Shown here piece after piece: positions 1 through 8,406 of a stretch of 43,774 nucleotides of DNA. Each line of letters begins with the position of its first letter. Within the stretch, counting starts at the first letter, position 1. Location: positions 1-43,774 of IMG/VR virus record IMGVR_UViG_3300047174_000108. The stretch is one strand, 5' to 3'. Source of the stretch: a virus. Made by a program: the position numbers and the translations under genes. The notes beneath the pieces are model-generated. The model did not search any database. It was not told the origin of the DNA and saw only the letters and a list, made by a program, of their open reading frames with translations.

Positions 1-127
1 GTGGTCGTGGAGCCGGCCGCTAGGGTCGCGCCTGTGGTGGAGATCGTACAAGCGGGAGGCGGCGATGAAGCCGGTCCGACGTCGCAGAGTGTACCGTTGG
101 CATATATGGCTAATGCTGCGCTGTTGA
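1..127. repeat. terminal direct repeat, copy 1
   Basis: Bases 1-127 are identical to bases 43648-43774. The tail fibre reading frame continues in phase across the junction. The length of 127 equals a common maximum k-mer of short-read assemblers, so this most likely marks a circular assembly graph and not a physical terminal repeat. Remove one copy to get the 43,647 bp genome. Confidence 0.95.
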
Positions 128-2006
128 CGGTCGGCACCGAAGAGAAATTAAACACGCCCGTGGGTAAGAGTTCAGTAAATCCGGCAGAGTTTGAAATTAC
201 TATTGTGCCGGTTCCAATATTTTGCAGGGTTTGATTTCCGCCCTGCCCAGACAGAGTACTCGTAGAATTTCCGAAGACAAACAAGTTTGGGTTTGCACTG
301 GCCGATCCCCATAGCTCTACATACGCGCCGTTTCCGCTTGTCCCGCCAAAAATGGTATAAGCAGACGAGTTTGAACTAGCGTATATGTTCCCGGCTATTT
401 GCATTCCGTTATTAGCTGCTATTGGCTGGCTAAATGTGGTTGGGCCGGTTACCGTTCCGCCGCCCAGCGACAAAGGCGTGTAGCCCAACGCCGCCAAAAC
501 CTGTGCTGACGTCAGGCCTGTGGCGGCGGCGACGCTGAAGGGTCCGCCGGAGGTAGCCAAACCTCCCGCCGTGTTGACCGCGTTCGCAGCCGCTGTAAGG
601 ACGCCCGAACCTGCCCCCGTGAGGCCTGACAGTGGCGCTCCACTGGCCGTTGTAGCCGTGGCCGCATTGCCGGAAATGCTAATCCCCCACGTACCGCTCG
701 ATCCTGTGCCTGTGGGCGTGGGCGGCGTGTAGCCTAAGGCGCCGGTGATCTGAGACGAAGACAGCGTCAAGCCGCTGTAGGCGCCGCTAAGGCGCCCTGC
801 TGGCACAGTTCCACTGGAAAGGTTGCTAGCGACGCTAGAATAGGCTTCTGCGTTGGACTGAGCAGTCGCCGCCGCGCCGGCTGCATCAAACGCGGTGGTG
901 GGCTGATAAGCGGCCGATTGCAGCCCGAGATAGGACGCCGCGCCTGAGCCCGTCAGGAACCCGCTGGACGTATTGACCCCGTTGGCCGCAGCCGTGAGCA
1001 CGCCCGATCCTGCGCCCGTGAGGCCAGACAGTGGTGCCGTGCTGGCCGTTGTAGCCGTGGCCGCATTGCCGGAAATGCTAATCCCCCACGTACCGCTCGC
1101 TCCGCTTCCCGTGGGCGTCGGCGGCGTGTAACCAAGGGCGCCGGTGACTTGCCCTGAGGACAAGGTGAGGCCTGAATAAGAGCCGCTTAACCGTCCCGAA
1201 GGAAGCGTACCGCTAATTTGGTTGCTGGAATTCGTGCCGACCCCGGCTGCGTCGAAAGCCGTAGTCGGCTGATAGGCCGCCGATTGAAGCCCGAGATAGG
1301 ACGCCGCGCCTGAGCCTGTCAGGAAACCGCTGGACGTGTTGACCGCGTTGGCCGCGCCAGTGGCGAAGCCTGATCCGCTGAGCCCCAAATTGGTGCGCGC
1401 CGTCGCTGCCGACGCAAGATCGCTGAGGTTGTTGGCCTTTTGCAAGCTTGCGGCCTGAGCAGTCGCCGCCGCGCCGGCCGCGTCGAACGCGGATGCGGGC
1501 TGATAAGCGGCCGATTGCAGCCCGAGATAGGACGCCGCGCCTGAGCCCGTCAGGAACCCGCTGGACGTATTGACGGCGTTCGCCGCCCCCGTAGCGAACC
1601 CCGATCCGCTAAGCCCAAGGTTTGTGCGTGCCGTCGCGGCCGAGGCGAGATCGCTGAGGTTGCTGGACTTCTGAAGGCTGGCGGCCTGGGCCGCTGCCGC
1701 CGCGCCGGCTGCGTCGAAAGCCGTAGTCGGCTGATAGGCGGCCGATCCGAGACCTAAAAGCGCTTGCGCGCCGCTTTGAGTGGTCGAGGCCAAGATGTCC
1801 AGGCCAAACGCTCCCGGTGCCGTTCCAAGGCCCCCAGAAACCAATTGAGCAGCTGTAGCTTGCTTCGTGCCACCGGCGTGCCAGACGGCGAGAGGATCCG
1901 TGCTCGAAACCGATCCGGCGACGGGAAGATTTGGAATCGACTGCGCGCGCGCCACGCCGCCAAGCAAAAGTAAAGCGGCTAAGAGACCAAAAAAAAGGGG
2001 TGCCAT
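1..2006 (-). CDS. tail fibre protein, N-terminal part (continues at 43647 on the circle)
   Basis: Long fibre gene starting at ATG 2006 and open to base 1; it continues in the same frame through the terminal repeat to a stop at 42090, giving about 1,187 residues in total. The start is forced: no other in-frame Met follows for several hundred residues. Residues 1-22 look like a Sec signal peptide (hydrophobic LLAALLLLGG core, ARA before Gln). The body is Ala/Gly/Ser/Thr-rich, with repeated segments such as ALGYTPPTPTG, SGRLSGSYSGLTLSS and FLTGSGAASYLGLQSAAYQP, typical of phage fibre shafts. The gene overlaps the preceding one by 28 bases. Role in host adsorption is inferred from composition, length and position. 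Confidence 0.88.
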   Translation of the reverse strand, partial: MAPLFFGLLAALLLLGGVARAQSIPNLPVAGSVSSTDPLAVWHAGGTKQATAAQLVSGGLGTAPGAFGLDILASTTQSGAQALLGLGSAAYQPTTAFDAAGAAAAAQAASLQKSSNLSDLASAATARTNLGLSGSGFATGAANAVNTSSGFLTGSGAASYLGLQSAAYQPASAFDAAGAAATAQAASLQKANNLSDLASAATARTNLGLSGSGFATGAANAVNTSSGFLTGSGAASYLGLQSAAYQPTTAFDAAGVGTNSSNQISGTLPSGRLSGSYSGLTLSSGQVTGALGYTPPTPTGSGASGTWGISISGNAATATTASTAPLSGLTGAGSGVLTAAANGVNTSSGFLTGSGAASYLGLQSAAYQPTTAFDAAGAAATAQSNAEAYSSVASNLSSGTVPAGRLSGAYSGLTLSSSQITGALGYTPPTPTGTGSSGTWGISISGNAATATTASGAPLSGLTGAGSGVLTAAANAVNTAGGLATSGGPFSVAAATGLTSAQVLAALGYTPLSLGGGTVTGPTTFSQPIAANNGMQIAGNIYASSNSSAYTIFGGTSGNGAYVELWGSASANPNLFVFGNSTSTLSGQGGNQTLQNIGTGTIVISNSAGFTELLPTGVFNFSSVPTVNSAALAIYANGTLCDVGPASSPPPACTISTTGATLAAGSTT
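643..700 (-). repeat. 58 bp direct repeat in fibre gene (partner 1042..1099)
   Basis: Positions 643-700 and 1042-1099 are identical over 58 bases, 399 bp apart and so in the same reading frame. They encode the same fibre-shaft segment (TWGISISGNAATATTAS). DNA-level identity in a coding repeat suggests recent duplication or gene conversion. Confidence 0.85.
900..977 (-). repeat. 78 bp direct repeat in fibre gene (partner 1497..1574)
   Basis: Positions 900-977 and 1497-1574 are identical over 78 bases, 597 bp apart and in frame. A third, diverged copy lies near 1266-1343. They encode the segment around SSGFLTGSGAASYLGLQSAAYQP. Unequal recombination between copies would change fibre length without a frameshift. 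Confidence 0.87.
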
Positions 2007-2224
2007 GCGTCGTCCCTCCCATAAAAATAAGGGGTTCCGGGAGCAGTGCCGTCTTCTAGCAAGACAGTCTCCCCCACAGAACCTGTTTCCGGCAGCGCCG
2101 ACACCAAAGTAAAGCCGCTTGAAATCCCTACGATCAGCCCCAGCAAAAAATTGAAATTCGCCAAAAGTTGAGTCACGTCAGCTGGCTGACCGTTAGCTAG
2201 ATCAGGGTAAGGAAGTTCCGCCAT
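1979..2224 (-). CDS. small tail-fibre-associated protein with NG(Q/T)(P/T)AD motif
   Basis: 81 residues from ATG 2224, which overlaps the stop of the upstream gene (TGATG), so translation is probably coupled. Residues 5-25 (PYPDLANGQPADVTQLLANF) match the pattern seen again in the protein at 2715..3314 (YPYVLSNGQTADANQVMADF). This short motif recurs at the start of fibre-type proteins in many phages. Here it has no signal peptide. The gene overlaps the fibre start by 28 bases. It is probably a fibre attachment or linker piece; exact function unknown. Confidence 0.75.
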   Translation of the reverse strand: MAELPYPDLANGQPADVTQLLANFNFLLGLIVGISSGFTLVSALPETGSVGETVLLEDGTAPGTPYFYGRDDAWHPFFLVS

Positions 2225-2715
2225 CAGCAAGGCGTCCCTGTGAAGCTGAGCGTCACAGACACGTTTGCCCGAGCGGTGATGCCCGTCGAAGTATCCGTTG
2301 CAGTTACGGTTGCAGTGTCCAAAACGAGCGTGTTGCTGCACGACACAGCGGCGCTGAAAGTGGTCGTGACCGCTGTAGGGCTTGTGATCGTTGCAACGCC
2401 TCCGTCTGTCCAAGCGTAGGTATAGCTGCCAAGGCCGCCCGAGGCTGTAGCCGTCGAGGGGTTCGACACGGCCACGCCCGCGGTCGCGCGGGACCCGGAA
2501 GCGGACGTCGGAGATGCCGTGACACTCAAAGCCGAAAAGAAGAGCTTGTTGCCCGCAGCAGTACCAATATAGCCGCTTATGGCGGCGTGGTTCACGCCGC
2601 TCTCGCCGACGTAAATCTCCTTGACAATGTGGTTCGTGCCGCTCTCGCCAATGCTAGTGACCTGAGCGCAACAAGGCCCAGCCAGGAGCCACAGCAATGC
2701 GAGAAGCCAGCGCAT
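2224..2715 (-). CDS. exported tail-region protein, Ig-like
   Basis: 163 residues from ATG 2715 (TGATG overlap with the upstream stop). The N-terminus (MRWLLALLWLLAGPCCAQ) is a clear signal peptide with a CCA-Q cleavage candidate; the Cys pair does not fit a lipobox well. Two GESG-N-H repeats follow near residues 23-42. The C-terminal half is Ser/Thr/Val-rich, with beta-sandwich features (YAWT, NTLVLDTATVTATD), resembling PKD/Ig-like adhesion domains. It sits in a chain of overlapping tail genes. An adhesion or receptor-contact role is inferred; I do not recognise a named family. Confidence 0.75.
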   Translation of the reverse strand: MRWLLALLWLLAGPCCAQVTSIGESGTNHIVKEIYVGESGVNHAAISGYIGTAAGNKLFFSALSVTASPTSASGSRATAGVAVSNPSTATASGGLGSYTYAWTDGGVATITSPTAVTTTFSAAVSCSNTLVLDTATVTATDTSTGITARANVSVTLSFTGTPC

Positions 2716-3314
2716 CAGTTGGTCTGCAAATAGATGGCGCCGGTGGCCAGCGTGCCGGGAGCCGACGTCCCATAAGTCACAGACGCCGCACCGCCGTTTG
2801 TCAAATACATCCCTGGCGCAGAATTGATGGTCGTGCCCGAGGGAAAAGCTTGGGCCGCTCCCCAAGTGTTCGCCGCGGCCAGGACCGAAGCTGACACCGT
2901 AGGGTAAACCAAAGCGCCCGCCGCGGCGGCGCTGATCGGAACCGGAACGCCAGCGGATCCGGAGCTGTTGGCGATAAAGGTCTGCGCAGCCTGAGACGCC
3001 AGGGTAGGGTTAGGGTACGTGCCAGCTAGGGCGCCTCCCGCTGCGCCTCCAGTCCCCATGGTGTTGCCAGTACCGCCTTGGGCGATCGACAGCGGAGTCG
3101 AAAGGCCGTTCAGCGACGTGATGTCGCTGTTCGCGCCGTTTGCCGCGCCGCTGTTAACAAAGCAATTCCTGACTAAATTAAAATCCGCCATCACTTGATT
3201 GGCGTCGGCGGTCTGGCCATTGCTCAACACGTAAGGATAAGAAGAGCAAATCCCCGCAAACGCAGGCCGTGTCAGGGCGCTCAATAGTCCAGCAAGGACA
3301 AAAAGCTTCTTCAT
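2715..3314 (-). CDS. exported tail-fibre-type protein
   Basis: 199 residues from ATG 3314, overlapping the upstream stop by ATGA. Residues 1-20 form a textbook signal peptide (MKK, hydrophobic core, AFA-G). The fibre-type motif YPYVLSNGQTADANQVMADF and a Cys follow, then a Gly/Ala/Ser-rich shaft. That shaft includes TYPNPTLASQAAQTF, a pattern common in phage tail fibres. The C-terminus ends in a TGAIYLQTN segment. The start at 3314 is preferred because upstream in-frame sequence is only a shadow of the 719-residue gene. Probable short tail fibre or baseplate appendage. Confidence 0.8.
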   Translation of the reverse strand: MKKLFVLAGLLSALTRPAFAGICSSYPYVLSNGQTADANQVMADFNLVRNCFVNSGAANGANSDITSLNGLSTPLSIAQGGTGNTMGTGGAAGGALAGTYPNPTLASQAAQTFIANSSGSAGVPVPISAAAAGALVYPTVSASVLAAANTWGAAQAFPSGTTINSAPGMYLTNGGAASVTYGTSAPGTLATGAIYLQTN

Positions 3315-5470
3315 ATTCCTGGCCCTTGTGTGAGGAACCCCGTCGGCGAATACTTTATGTACAAGTTCCCGATGGATTGTCCCGGCGAAGAGGTTCCGAG
3401 GACTTCCACGGACATCTGCTTGAAGTCCACCGTGCCGGTCCAATCTATAGGATACTGCACAAATGGTCCAGTCGCGACGCCCCAGTCGAACGTGCCCCAG
3501 CTCACCGCTCCCCAGACCGACCCGCCCAGGCCTTCTCCAGCGCCGTAGTAATTGGCGCGGCCCCACTGAAACTCCCCCCAGAGCGTAGGCTGCTGGACGT
3601 AGCCGTCAATGTAAACCGTATCGAGGGTTTTGCTCGCCTCGTTGAAAGACCGAACCCGCACCGTATCCTGGTCGCCGAGAGCCAGCATGATCGTCGACTC
3701 GACCACTTGGTTATTAGCCATGTCGGCATTGTCCGGCCCTAGCGTCGTCGTGTAGTTCCAAGACAACGCCGCGTTATTTTCAGTGTAGGTTGACGTCGCA
3801 ACAGGGATCACACCCGACTGGTAAAGTGCGGCCGGCGCAGCGACCGGCGCGGCGATGAAACCGCCGCCCGCGCCGCCGATCGGATAAGACCCGATCACGT
3901 TTGCCGCAAAGGTATGCGGCCCTGTCCAAATTTTCAGGTCGAAGTCGTACCAGTATTCTTGGAAGGGCTGACCAGCGGCCAGGGAGTTTTGCAGGCTGAT
4001 CCGCATCACGTCCTGGCCATAGGCTGCGCACATCCGCGACGGATAGAGCGCGTTGATCAAAGGCGTGTTGACGCCTTGGCCGTTAGTGCCGATGGGCTCG
4101 GACACTTGGCCCGTCAGACCAAGGACGCGAAGCCCGTCGGTCGCCACATAGGCCAGGCCAAGCGGCGTGGCGCAGATAGTGCTGGGCGCCAGGGTGCCGA
4201 CCCCGCCGGTGATCGCGTTCTGCTGAAGGTTGCTGGTGGCGGCATCGCCGGTGATCTGGTACTGGGTGCCGGTCCCCTTGAACGCGATCAGCGCTGCGAC
4301 CACGCCTCCTGTCACCGTGTTGGTGTACGGCAGACCTGCCAGGGCTGTGATCGGCTGGTTGTCACCCAAGGTCAGTGCCTGATCGGCGTTGGTGAGCTGG
4401 GTTGGGTTCAGGGAGTCGGAAAAGACCAGGAAGTTGCCGACCCCGTAATAGGCCCGCCCGTTGAACTGACCGACGCACGCCGGCACGGACGACAGAGGAT
4501 AGGTGTTGAGGTTCCCCGCGCCCCAGAGCGGCGCCGCCAGCGTTCCGCCTTCAATCGCCACGGCAACACCGTTAGCGGTCGCCGTGGCGTTTTCAGAAAT
4601 CGTGATCGACCCACCGCCCGAGACGTCTATGGCTACCGCAGACGCTGTCTCGATAGCGTTCTCCGACAAAGTGATCTGCGTCCCGCTATTCACCGAAACC
4701 ACATAAGCGCCCACCGAGAAGGCGGGGGACGCCACGCTCATGCCGTAGGTGATCCCCGCGGTGCTCGAGAGACCTGTGACGACCGGGCTGGCGTTGGTGG
4801 TGTTGCCTGTCAAGTTTGCGCTGAAGGTCCCGTTCGCCGCGGAGACCACCGTCGCGCCTGCGGGTATTCCTGGCCCACTGATCGCTTGACCAGGCTGCAC
4901 GCCGCTCAGGATCGGCGCAGACGTGCCGCTCGGCGTCTGCACGCTGGCGATGACCGGCGAGCCAGCGACGGTGTTGCCGCTGATCGCACCCGCCACAAAG
5001 CTCGAAATGTCAAACCAACCGATGTACGGCCCCGCGCCGCCGGGAAAGCCGGGGTGCGTTACAATGACGCGGCTGGGGAACGCCACGATGGTCGGCGGCG
5101 TCCAATCGCCCACCGTCGGCTGCGTAGCCGGCACGTTGCCAGGAAGAACGCCGCTGACGGGGATGTAAGCGCCGGCTTTCAGGTCGTAGCAAAAGGGCTC
5201 GTCATAACCGGGATTGCGGCTGGTCGAAATCATCCCGTACATGCGCGACCCGACGATGGTAAACGCTGTCACCCCAGTCGGCATGTTGAACGGTGCGAAG
5301 TTCACGATCTCCTGCGCCGCGGGCCGCGGCACGAAAACGCTCTTGGTGGTGGGTGACGGCACGAGGTTCTGCAGCACCAGCATGGCGCCGCTGAAGGTGT
5401 TCGACCCGTCCTGGCTGTCGGACAGGCCGACGGGTCTATGGGTGAAGACCTTTGCGTTCTTGATCGCCAT
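3311..5470 (-). CDS. tail hub / tail stabilization protein (P22 gp10-like position)
   Basis: 719 residues, ATG 5470 overlapping the HNH gene stop. The N-terminus (PVGLSDSQDGSNTFSGAM) is followed by beta-rich sequence, with a repetitive middle (residues about 200-300) of TASAVAI / ATANGVAVAIEGG type. The Trp/Gly-rich C-terminal stretch (WGEFQWGRANYYGAG...WGAVSWGTFDWG) is typical of short-tail hub proteins. By size and position, after the adaptor and before the fibres, it most resembles the large tail hub/stabilization protein of P22- and Bcep22-type podoviruses. Family assignment is inference. Confidence 0.7.
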   Translation of the reverse strand: MAIKNAKVFTHRPVGLSDSQDGSNTFSGAMLVLQNLVPSPTTKSVFVPRPAAQEIVNFAPFNMPTGVTAFTIVGSRMYGMISTSRNPGYDEPFCYDLKAGAYIPVSGVLPGNVPATQPTVGDWTPPTIVAFPSRVIVTHPGFPGGAGPYIGWFDISSFVAGAISGNTVAGSPVIASVQTPSGTSAPILSGVQPGQAISGPGIPAGATVVSAANGTFSANLTGNTTNASPVVTGLSSTAGITYGMSVASPAFSVGAYVVSVNSGTQITLSENAIETASAVAIDVSGGGSITISENATATANGVAVAIEGGTLAAPLWGAGNLNTYPLSSVPACVGQFNGRAYYGVGNFLVFSDSLNPTQLTNADQALTLGDNQPITALAGLPYTNTVTGGVVAALIAFKGTGTQYQITGDAATSNLQQNAITGGVGTLAPSTICATPLGLAYVATDGLRVLGLTGQVSEPIGTNGQGVNTPLINALYPSRMCAAYGQDVMRISLQNSLAAGQPFQEYWYDFDLKIWTGPHTFAANVIGSYPIGGAGGGFIAAPVAAPAALYQSGVIPVATSTYTENNAALSWNYTTTLGPDNADMANNQVVESTIMLALGDQDTVRVRSFNEASKTLDTVYIDGYVQQPTLWGEFQWGRANYYGAGEGLGGSVWGAVSWGTFDWGVATGPFVQYPIDWTGTVDFKQMSVEVLGTSSPGQSIGNLYIKYSPTGFLTQGPGI

Positions 5471-5985
5471 CAGCCAAGCTCACGTTCTAAGTAAGCAACG
5501 ATGGCCTTGAACTCTTCAAGCGAGCCGTTATTTTTAAGGTGGTTTGCCCTATTGGAAATCACCCGAACGTTGCCTTTCACGTAACCCCGCTCAGGCCTTA
5601 AACGGTCTAATGACGGAGAGGTGCGGTTGTGCGATAGCCGCCTTCCTACGTCGCATTCTAGCCTAATGCCTAACACAGGGCAAAGCTCTGGAATTTCTAT
5701 GTCCGTGTCGTTGATATCAAAAGGTAAACCCTGCTCGGCGGCCCTCTTTTTGGCTCGCATCAACAAATATCTATGGGCGTTGTTTTGGATGAACCTTAAT
5801 TGAGTGTCGGCAAACCGCTCCGGGTCTGCGGCCCTTTGCTTAGCCGCCGACACTCTGTTTATTCTCCTATAAAGCTCCGGGTTTTTAGCTTTAACGCGAA
5901 GATTGATTAAATTAACTTTTTCTTTGTTTTTACGCTTCCATTCGCGCATATAAGCGTTTTTGGCAGCGCGCTGTTCTTCCGTCAT
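5470..5985 (-). CDS. HNH / endonuclease VII-like homing endonuclease
   Basis: 171 residues from ATG 5985. The N-terminal third is Lys/Arg/Asn-rich and helical, likely DNA-binding. The C-terminal part carries CPVLGI, then SPSLDRLRPERGYVKGNV and RVISNRANHLKNN, the signature of small phage HNH/recombination-endonuclease-VII-like genes (D-R-x-x-P-x-x-GY-x-x-GNV). It sits between two tail-assembly genes, and is visibly richer in A and T than both. This fits a mobile endonuclease gene inserted in the late operon. It shares its stop with the start of the hub gene, so the insertion leaves downstream translation coupled. Confidence 0.87.
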   Translation of the reverse strand: MTEEQRAAKNAYMREWKRKNKEKVNLINLRVKAKNPELYRRINRVSAAKQRAADPERFADTQLRFIQNNAHRYLLMRAKKRAAEQGLPFDINDTDIEIPELCPVLGIRLECDVGRRLSHNRTSPSLDRLRPERGYVKGNVRVISNRANHLKNNGSLEEFKAIVAYLERELG

Positions 5986-6019
5986 GTGAGCCTCCTACCA
6001 GCCCACGTTACCACTCCAC

Positions 6020-6775
6020 TTAATCCTTACAAGCAGCCCATCCCACTAATTTCGTATTTGGGAGGGTCGAATATGCGCGGCCAAACTGACGGCGATCCAG
6101 CTTGATGGTCTTGGCCCGGTTGCTGTTGTCGTCCTTGAGCTTCAGATACCTGTTCAAAATGCCCTGGGCCCCCATGGGCCCCTCGCCCAGCCACGCATCC
6201 GCCCTGTCGTCGCCCGTAAGGCCCATCAGCTCGCCGGCCAGGCGGCGGCGAAGATAAGCGCTGTTAGGGAACCAAGGTACGGCGGTGGACGTCTGAGGGC
6301 TCGCCACATCCGCCATCTGCGAGTAATAGCGCACCGTCACGGGATAAGCCCCGCTCGGCGGTGCGTAGACGTACATCACCGGAGTCGGATTGTCGCTCAG
6401 CGACAGGTCTGTGGCGAACACGTAGGGGTAAGACTGGATCCCGGGCTGCTGGACGAGATGGTCGAACTCGGCTAGGTCCACCGGGATCATGTCGTACACG
6501 ACGCCCTGCAACGTCCAGAACACCTCGCCCTCAATGGCGCGGAGGTAATCCGCCGGCAGGGGGTACGGCCCCGAGCCGTAGATGCTGTTGCCCTGGGAGG
6601 CGGCTAATCCAGGGTCGAAATTGAAATAGAAGCTCTTCTTGGAGACGTCGAGGTCGTAGGTCTGGTTCAGGTCTTGCAGGATCATCTGGAGCAGCTGACC
6701 GGCCTGGGACATGTACCCAGAGCACTTTGCGTCTTGGGTGGCCAGGACGCAAAGCTGTTGGTAGGTCAGCGCCAC
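6020..6775 (-). CDS. head-tail adaptor / connector protein (P22 gp4-like)
   Basis: 251 residues, ATG 6775. The N-terminus (LTYQQLCVLATQDAKCSGYM) is helical, followed by a Pro/Tyr-rich body with PLPADYLRAIEGEVFW and YYSQMADV. This combination of an early helical segment and PLPADYLR is characteristic of podoviral head-to-tail adaptor proteins. It lies after the capsid genes and before the tail hub gene, where an adaptor is expected. No enzymatic motif seen. Confidence 0.65.
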   Translation of the reverse strand: MALTYQQLCVLATQDAKCSGYMSQAGQLLQMILQDLNQTYDLDVSKKSFYFNFDPGLAASQGNSIYGSGPYPLPADYLRAIEGEVFWTLQGVVYDMIPVDLAEFDHLVQQPGIQSYPYVFATDLSLSDNPTPVMYVYAPPSGAYPVTVRYYSQMADVASPQTSTAVPWFPNSAYLRRRLAGELMGLTGDDRADAWLGEGPMGAQGILNRYLKLKDDNSNRAKTIKLDRRQFGRAYSTLPNTKLVGWAACKD

Positions 6776-6788
6776 AGATTGCTCCTGT

Positions 6789-7367
6789 TCAGGAGGCGAC
6801 CTTCTCCAGGTCTCCGATCTTCTCGTCTAACACCAAAAGCCGCGCTTGACGACGGCTGATCGCGATCTGGATATTGTCGAGAAACTGCTGTCGCTCCGCG
6901 GCGTTCGTTTCCTTGGCCTTCTTGAAGTTCTCGATCTGGGTTTCGACGAGGCGCAAATTGGCTTCGGTCCTGCCCTGCGGCTTGTACGGACCCTGGCCGC
7001 CGCGCTTGGCGTGCGCAGCGTAACCCTCCTTCAAGGTTTCCTCGCGCTGACCATGCATCTCCAGGATCTGCACGTCGAGCTGCGCCTGCTGCTTTTGGAA
7101 GTTGGCCTCGGCCTCGGCAATGTCCTGCTCGGCCTGCGCTACGTCGTCGCGCAGCTTCTGCCGCTCCTCCTTCAGCAGGGGTATCTCGTAAATGCCGCGC
7201 TGGCGATCCGCCAGACGCATGATGCGGTCAAGCCGCGCATTAACCGTGTCGTCGCTCTCGTCCTGCTCGAAATAACCCTGGAAGACGATCTGCCGGTTGC
7301 CATCGACGTTGATTGTCGTGGAGAACCCGATCGCCGGGACTTGAATAGGCTTCGCTTCTTCGGTCAT
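6789..7367 (-). CDS. coiled-coil structural or assembly protein
   Basis: 192 residues, start overlapping the upstream stop (ATGA at 7364-7367). A short beta-rich N-terminus (IGFSTTINVDGNRQIVFQGYF) is followed by two long heptad-type helices, residues about 65-105 (KEERQKLRDDVAQAEQDI) and 135-190. A Gly/Lys-rich linker (KRGGQGPYKPQG) joins them. No known motif. It sits between head and adaptor genes and is conserved in orientation, so a virion or assembly role is likely but unproven. Confidence 0.65.
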   Translation of the reverse strand: MTEEAKPIQVPAIGFSTTINVDGNRQIVFQGYFEQDESDDTVNARLDRIMRLADRQRGIYEIPLLKEERQKLRDDVAQAEQDIAEAEANFQKQQAQLDVQILEMHGQREETLKEGYAAHAKRGGQGPYKPQGRTEANLRLVETQIENFKKAKETNAAERQQFLDNIQIAISRRQARLLVLDEKIGDLEKVAS

Positions 7368-7990
7368 GACGCCATCGCTTGAGGAGAATTGGTGATGCCC
7401 TTGACCGGCGACAGACCGGTCTGGCGAGCGCGCTGATAGTGCTCGCTCAAAGTCTTGCCATCGATCTCGTCCTGGTGCCGCCAGCCGCGCTGCTGAATCT
7501 CACGCAGGGTCTCGGCGACGTGGCGCGGAACCGTGTAGGTTTGCGCGTGGTAGTAGGGCCGGTGGTTCAGGACCACGAACGGCGAGTGCGGCGCCAAGTC
7601 CAGGGTGATCCGCACCATCTGGTCCTTGACCCCATCGCCCGTGGACATGCCGCCCTCTGTGCGAAGGCGCTGCATCTCGTCGGCAATGATCTTCTTCTTG
7701 GCCGCCTTGGTTTGCTCGGCCAGAAGTTGCTTGCGCGCTTCCTCGCGCGCCGCCAGCACTTCCTCGTTGGTCAAGAGCGGGTGCAAGCGATCTGGGTCAA
7801 CCGGCGCGGGCTCGTCGAAGTCCTCGGGCTCCTGCGCTACCGGCGCGCGAGCGCGGCGTGTCTTGGGCTTGTTCGGCTCGATGGGCGTCGCAGCTTCCGC
7901 GGCGATCTCGCCTGTCAGGGACGTCGGACCTGAAAGGTCTTCGACCTCGCCCAGCAATTCCGCCGCTGTGGGCGTGTCGTTCTCGGACAT
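7364..7990 (-). CDS. hypothetical virion-assembly protein
   Basis: 208 residues from ATG 7990. The N-terminal 70 residues are acidic and Pro-rich, with a basic KPKTRRARAP patch. The middle is a charged helix (AAREEARKQLLAEQTKAAKKK). The C-terminal part (residues about 125-185) is more globular, with PFVVLNHRPYYHAQTYTVPRHVAETL. I do not recognise the family. Its place between the capsid gene and the adaptor gene suggests a head-associated role. Confidence 0.62.
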   Translation of the reverse strand: MSENDTPTAAELLGEVEDLSGPTSLTGEIAAEAATPIEPNKPKTRRARAPVAQEPEDFDEPAPVDPDRLHPLLTNEEVLAAREEARKQLLAEQTKAAKKKIIADEMQRLRTEGGMSTGDGVKDQMVRITLDLAPHSPFVVLNHRPYYHAQTYTVPRHVAETLREIQQRGWRHQDEIDGKTLSEHYQRARQTGLSPVKGITNSPQAMAS

Positions 7991-8037
7991 GCAACTTTCC
8001 CCGCAAAACGGTTTGGAAAGTTAAACCTATCCGACGA

Positions 8038-8346
8038 TCAGGTGTGTGTCCAGCTTGTACCGCCTAAAGCGATCGAATAGGCGGAGACCACGATCGGCCA
8101 ACCCGCGGCGTCCACACCGACGTAATCGCCGGGCGCCAGCTTGATGAAACCCTTCTTCTCGGGAAGGTACAGCACACCATCGGCGGTAAACCGGGAACCT
8201 ATCATTTCCGAAGAAGGGTTCTGGCCCCTGATCGCGTTGTTGATCGTGGCGATGTCGGCCGCCGCCATACCGCTGTTGTAGCCAGGAAGGAAAGGCAGGG
8301 CGGTTAGGGAATTGGTGGCGTTGGTGCCTAAAGTTCTTGTTGCCAT
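8038..8346 (-). CDS. small head protein, possible decoration protein
   Basis: 102 residues from ATG 8346, with a stop at 8038. It is Ala/Gly/Thr-rich and lacks signal peptide or membrane segments. The C-terminal half is beta-rich, with LAPGDYVGVDAAGWPIVVS. It follows the capsid gene, separated by a strong hairpin, a common position for capsid decoration or head completion proteins. Function inferred only from position. Confidence 0.6.
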   Translation of the reverse strand: MATRTLGTNATNSLTALPFLPGYNSGMAAADIATINNAIRGQNPSSEMIGSRFTADGVLYLPEKKGFIKLAPGDYVGVDAAGWPIVVSAYSIALGGTSWTHT

Positions 8347-8374
8347 GATGCGCTCTCTAAAAGCTTGAGAATGC

Positions 8375-8392
8375 CCTCCGCCGAAGCGGAGG
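8375..8392 (-). terminator. UUCG-capped hairpin after capsid gene
   Basis: On the minus strand the sequence reads CCTCCGC-TTCG-GCGGAGG: a 7-bp GC stem with a C(UUCG)G tetraloop, 14 bases beyond the capsid stop. There is no T-run after it, so it may stabilise the capsid mRNA end or attenuate transcription and not fully terminate it. Confidence 0.6.
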
Positions 8393-8406
8393 ACTAACTG
8401 AAGCTC

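Noticed and set aside
3914-5356. 480-residue plus-strand ORF
   Set aside because: Antisense shadow of the tail hub gene; Arg/Gly/His-rich composition without domains, as expected in GC-rich antisense frames.
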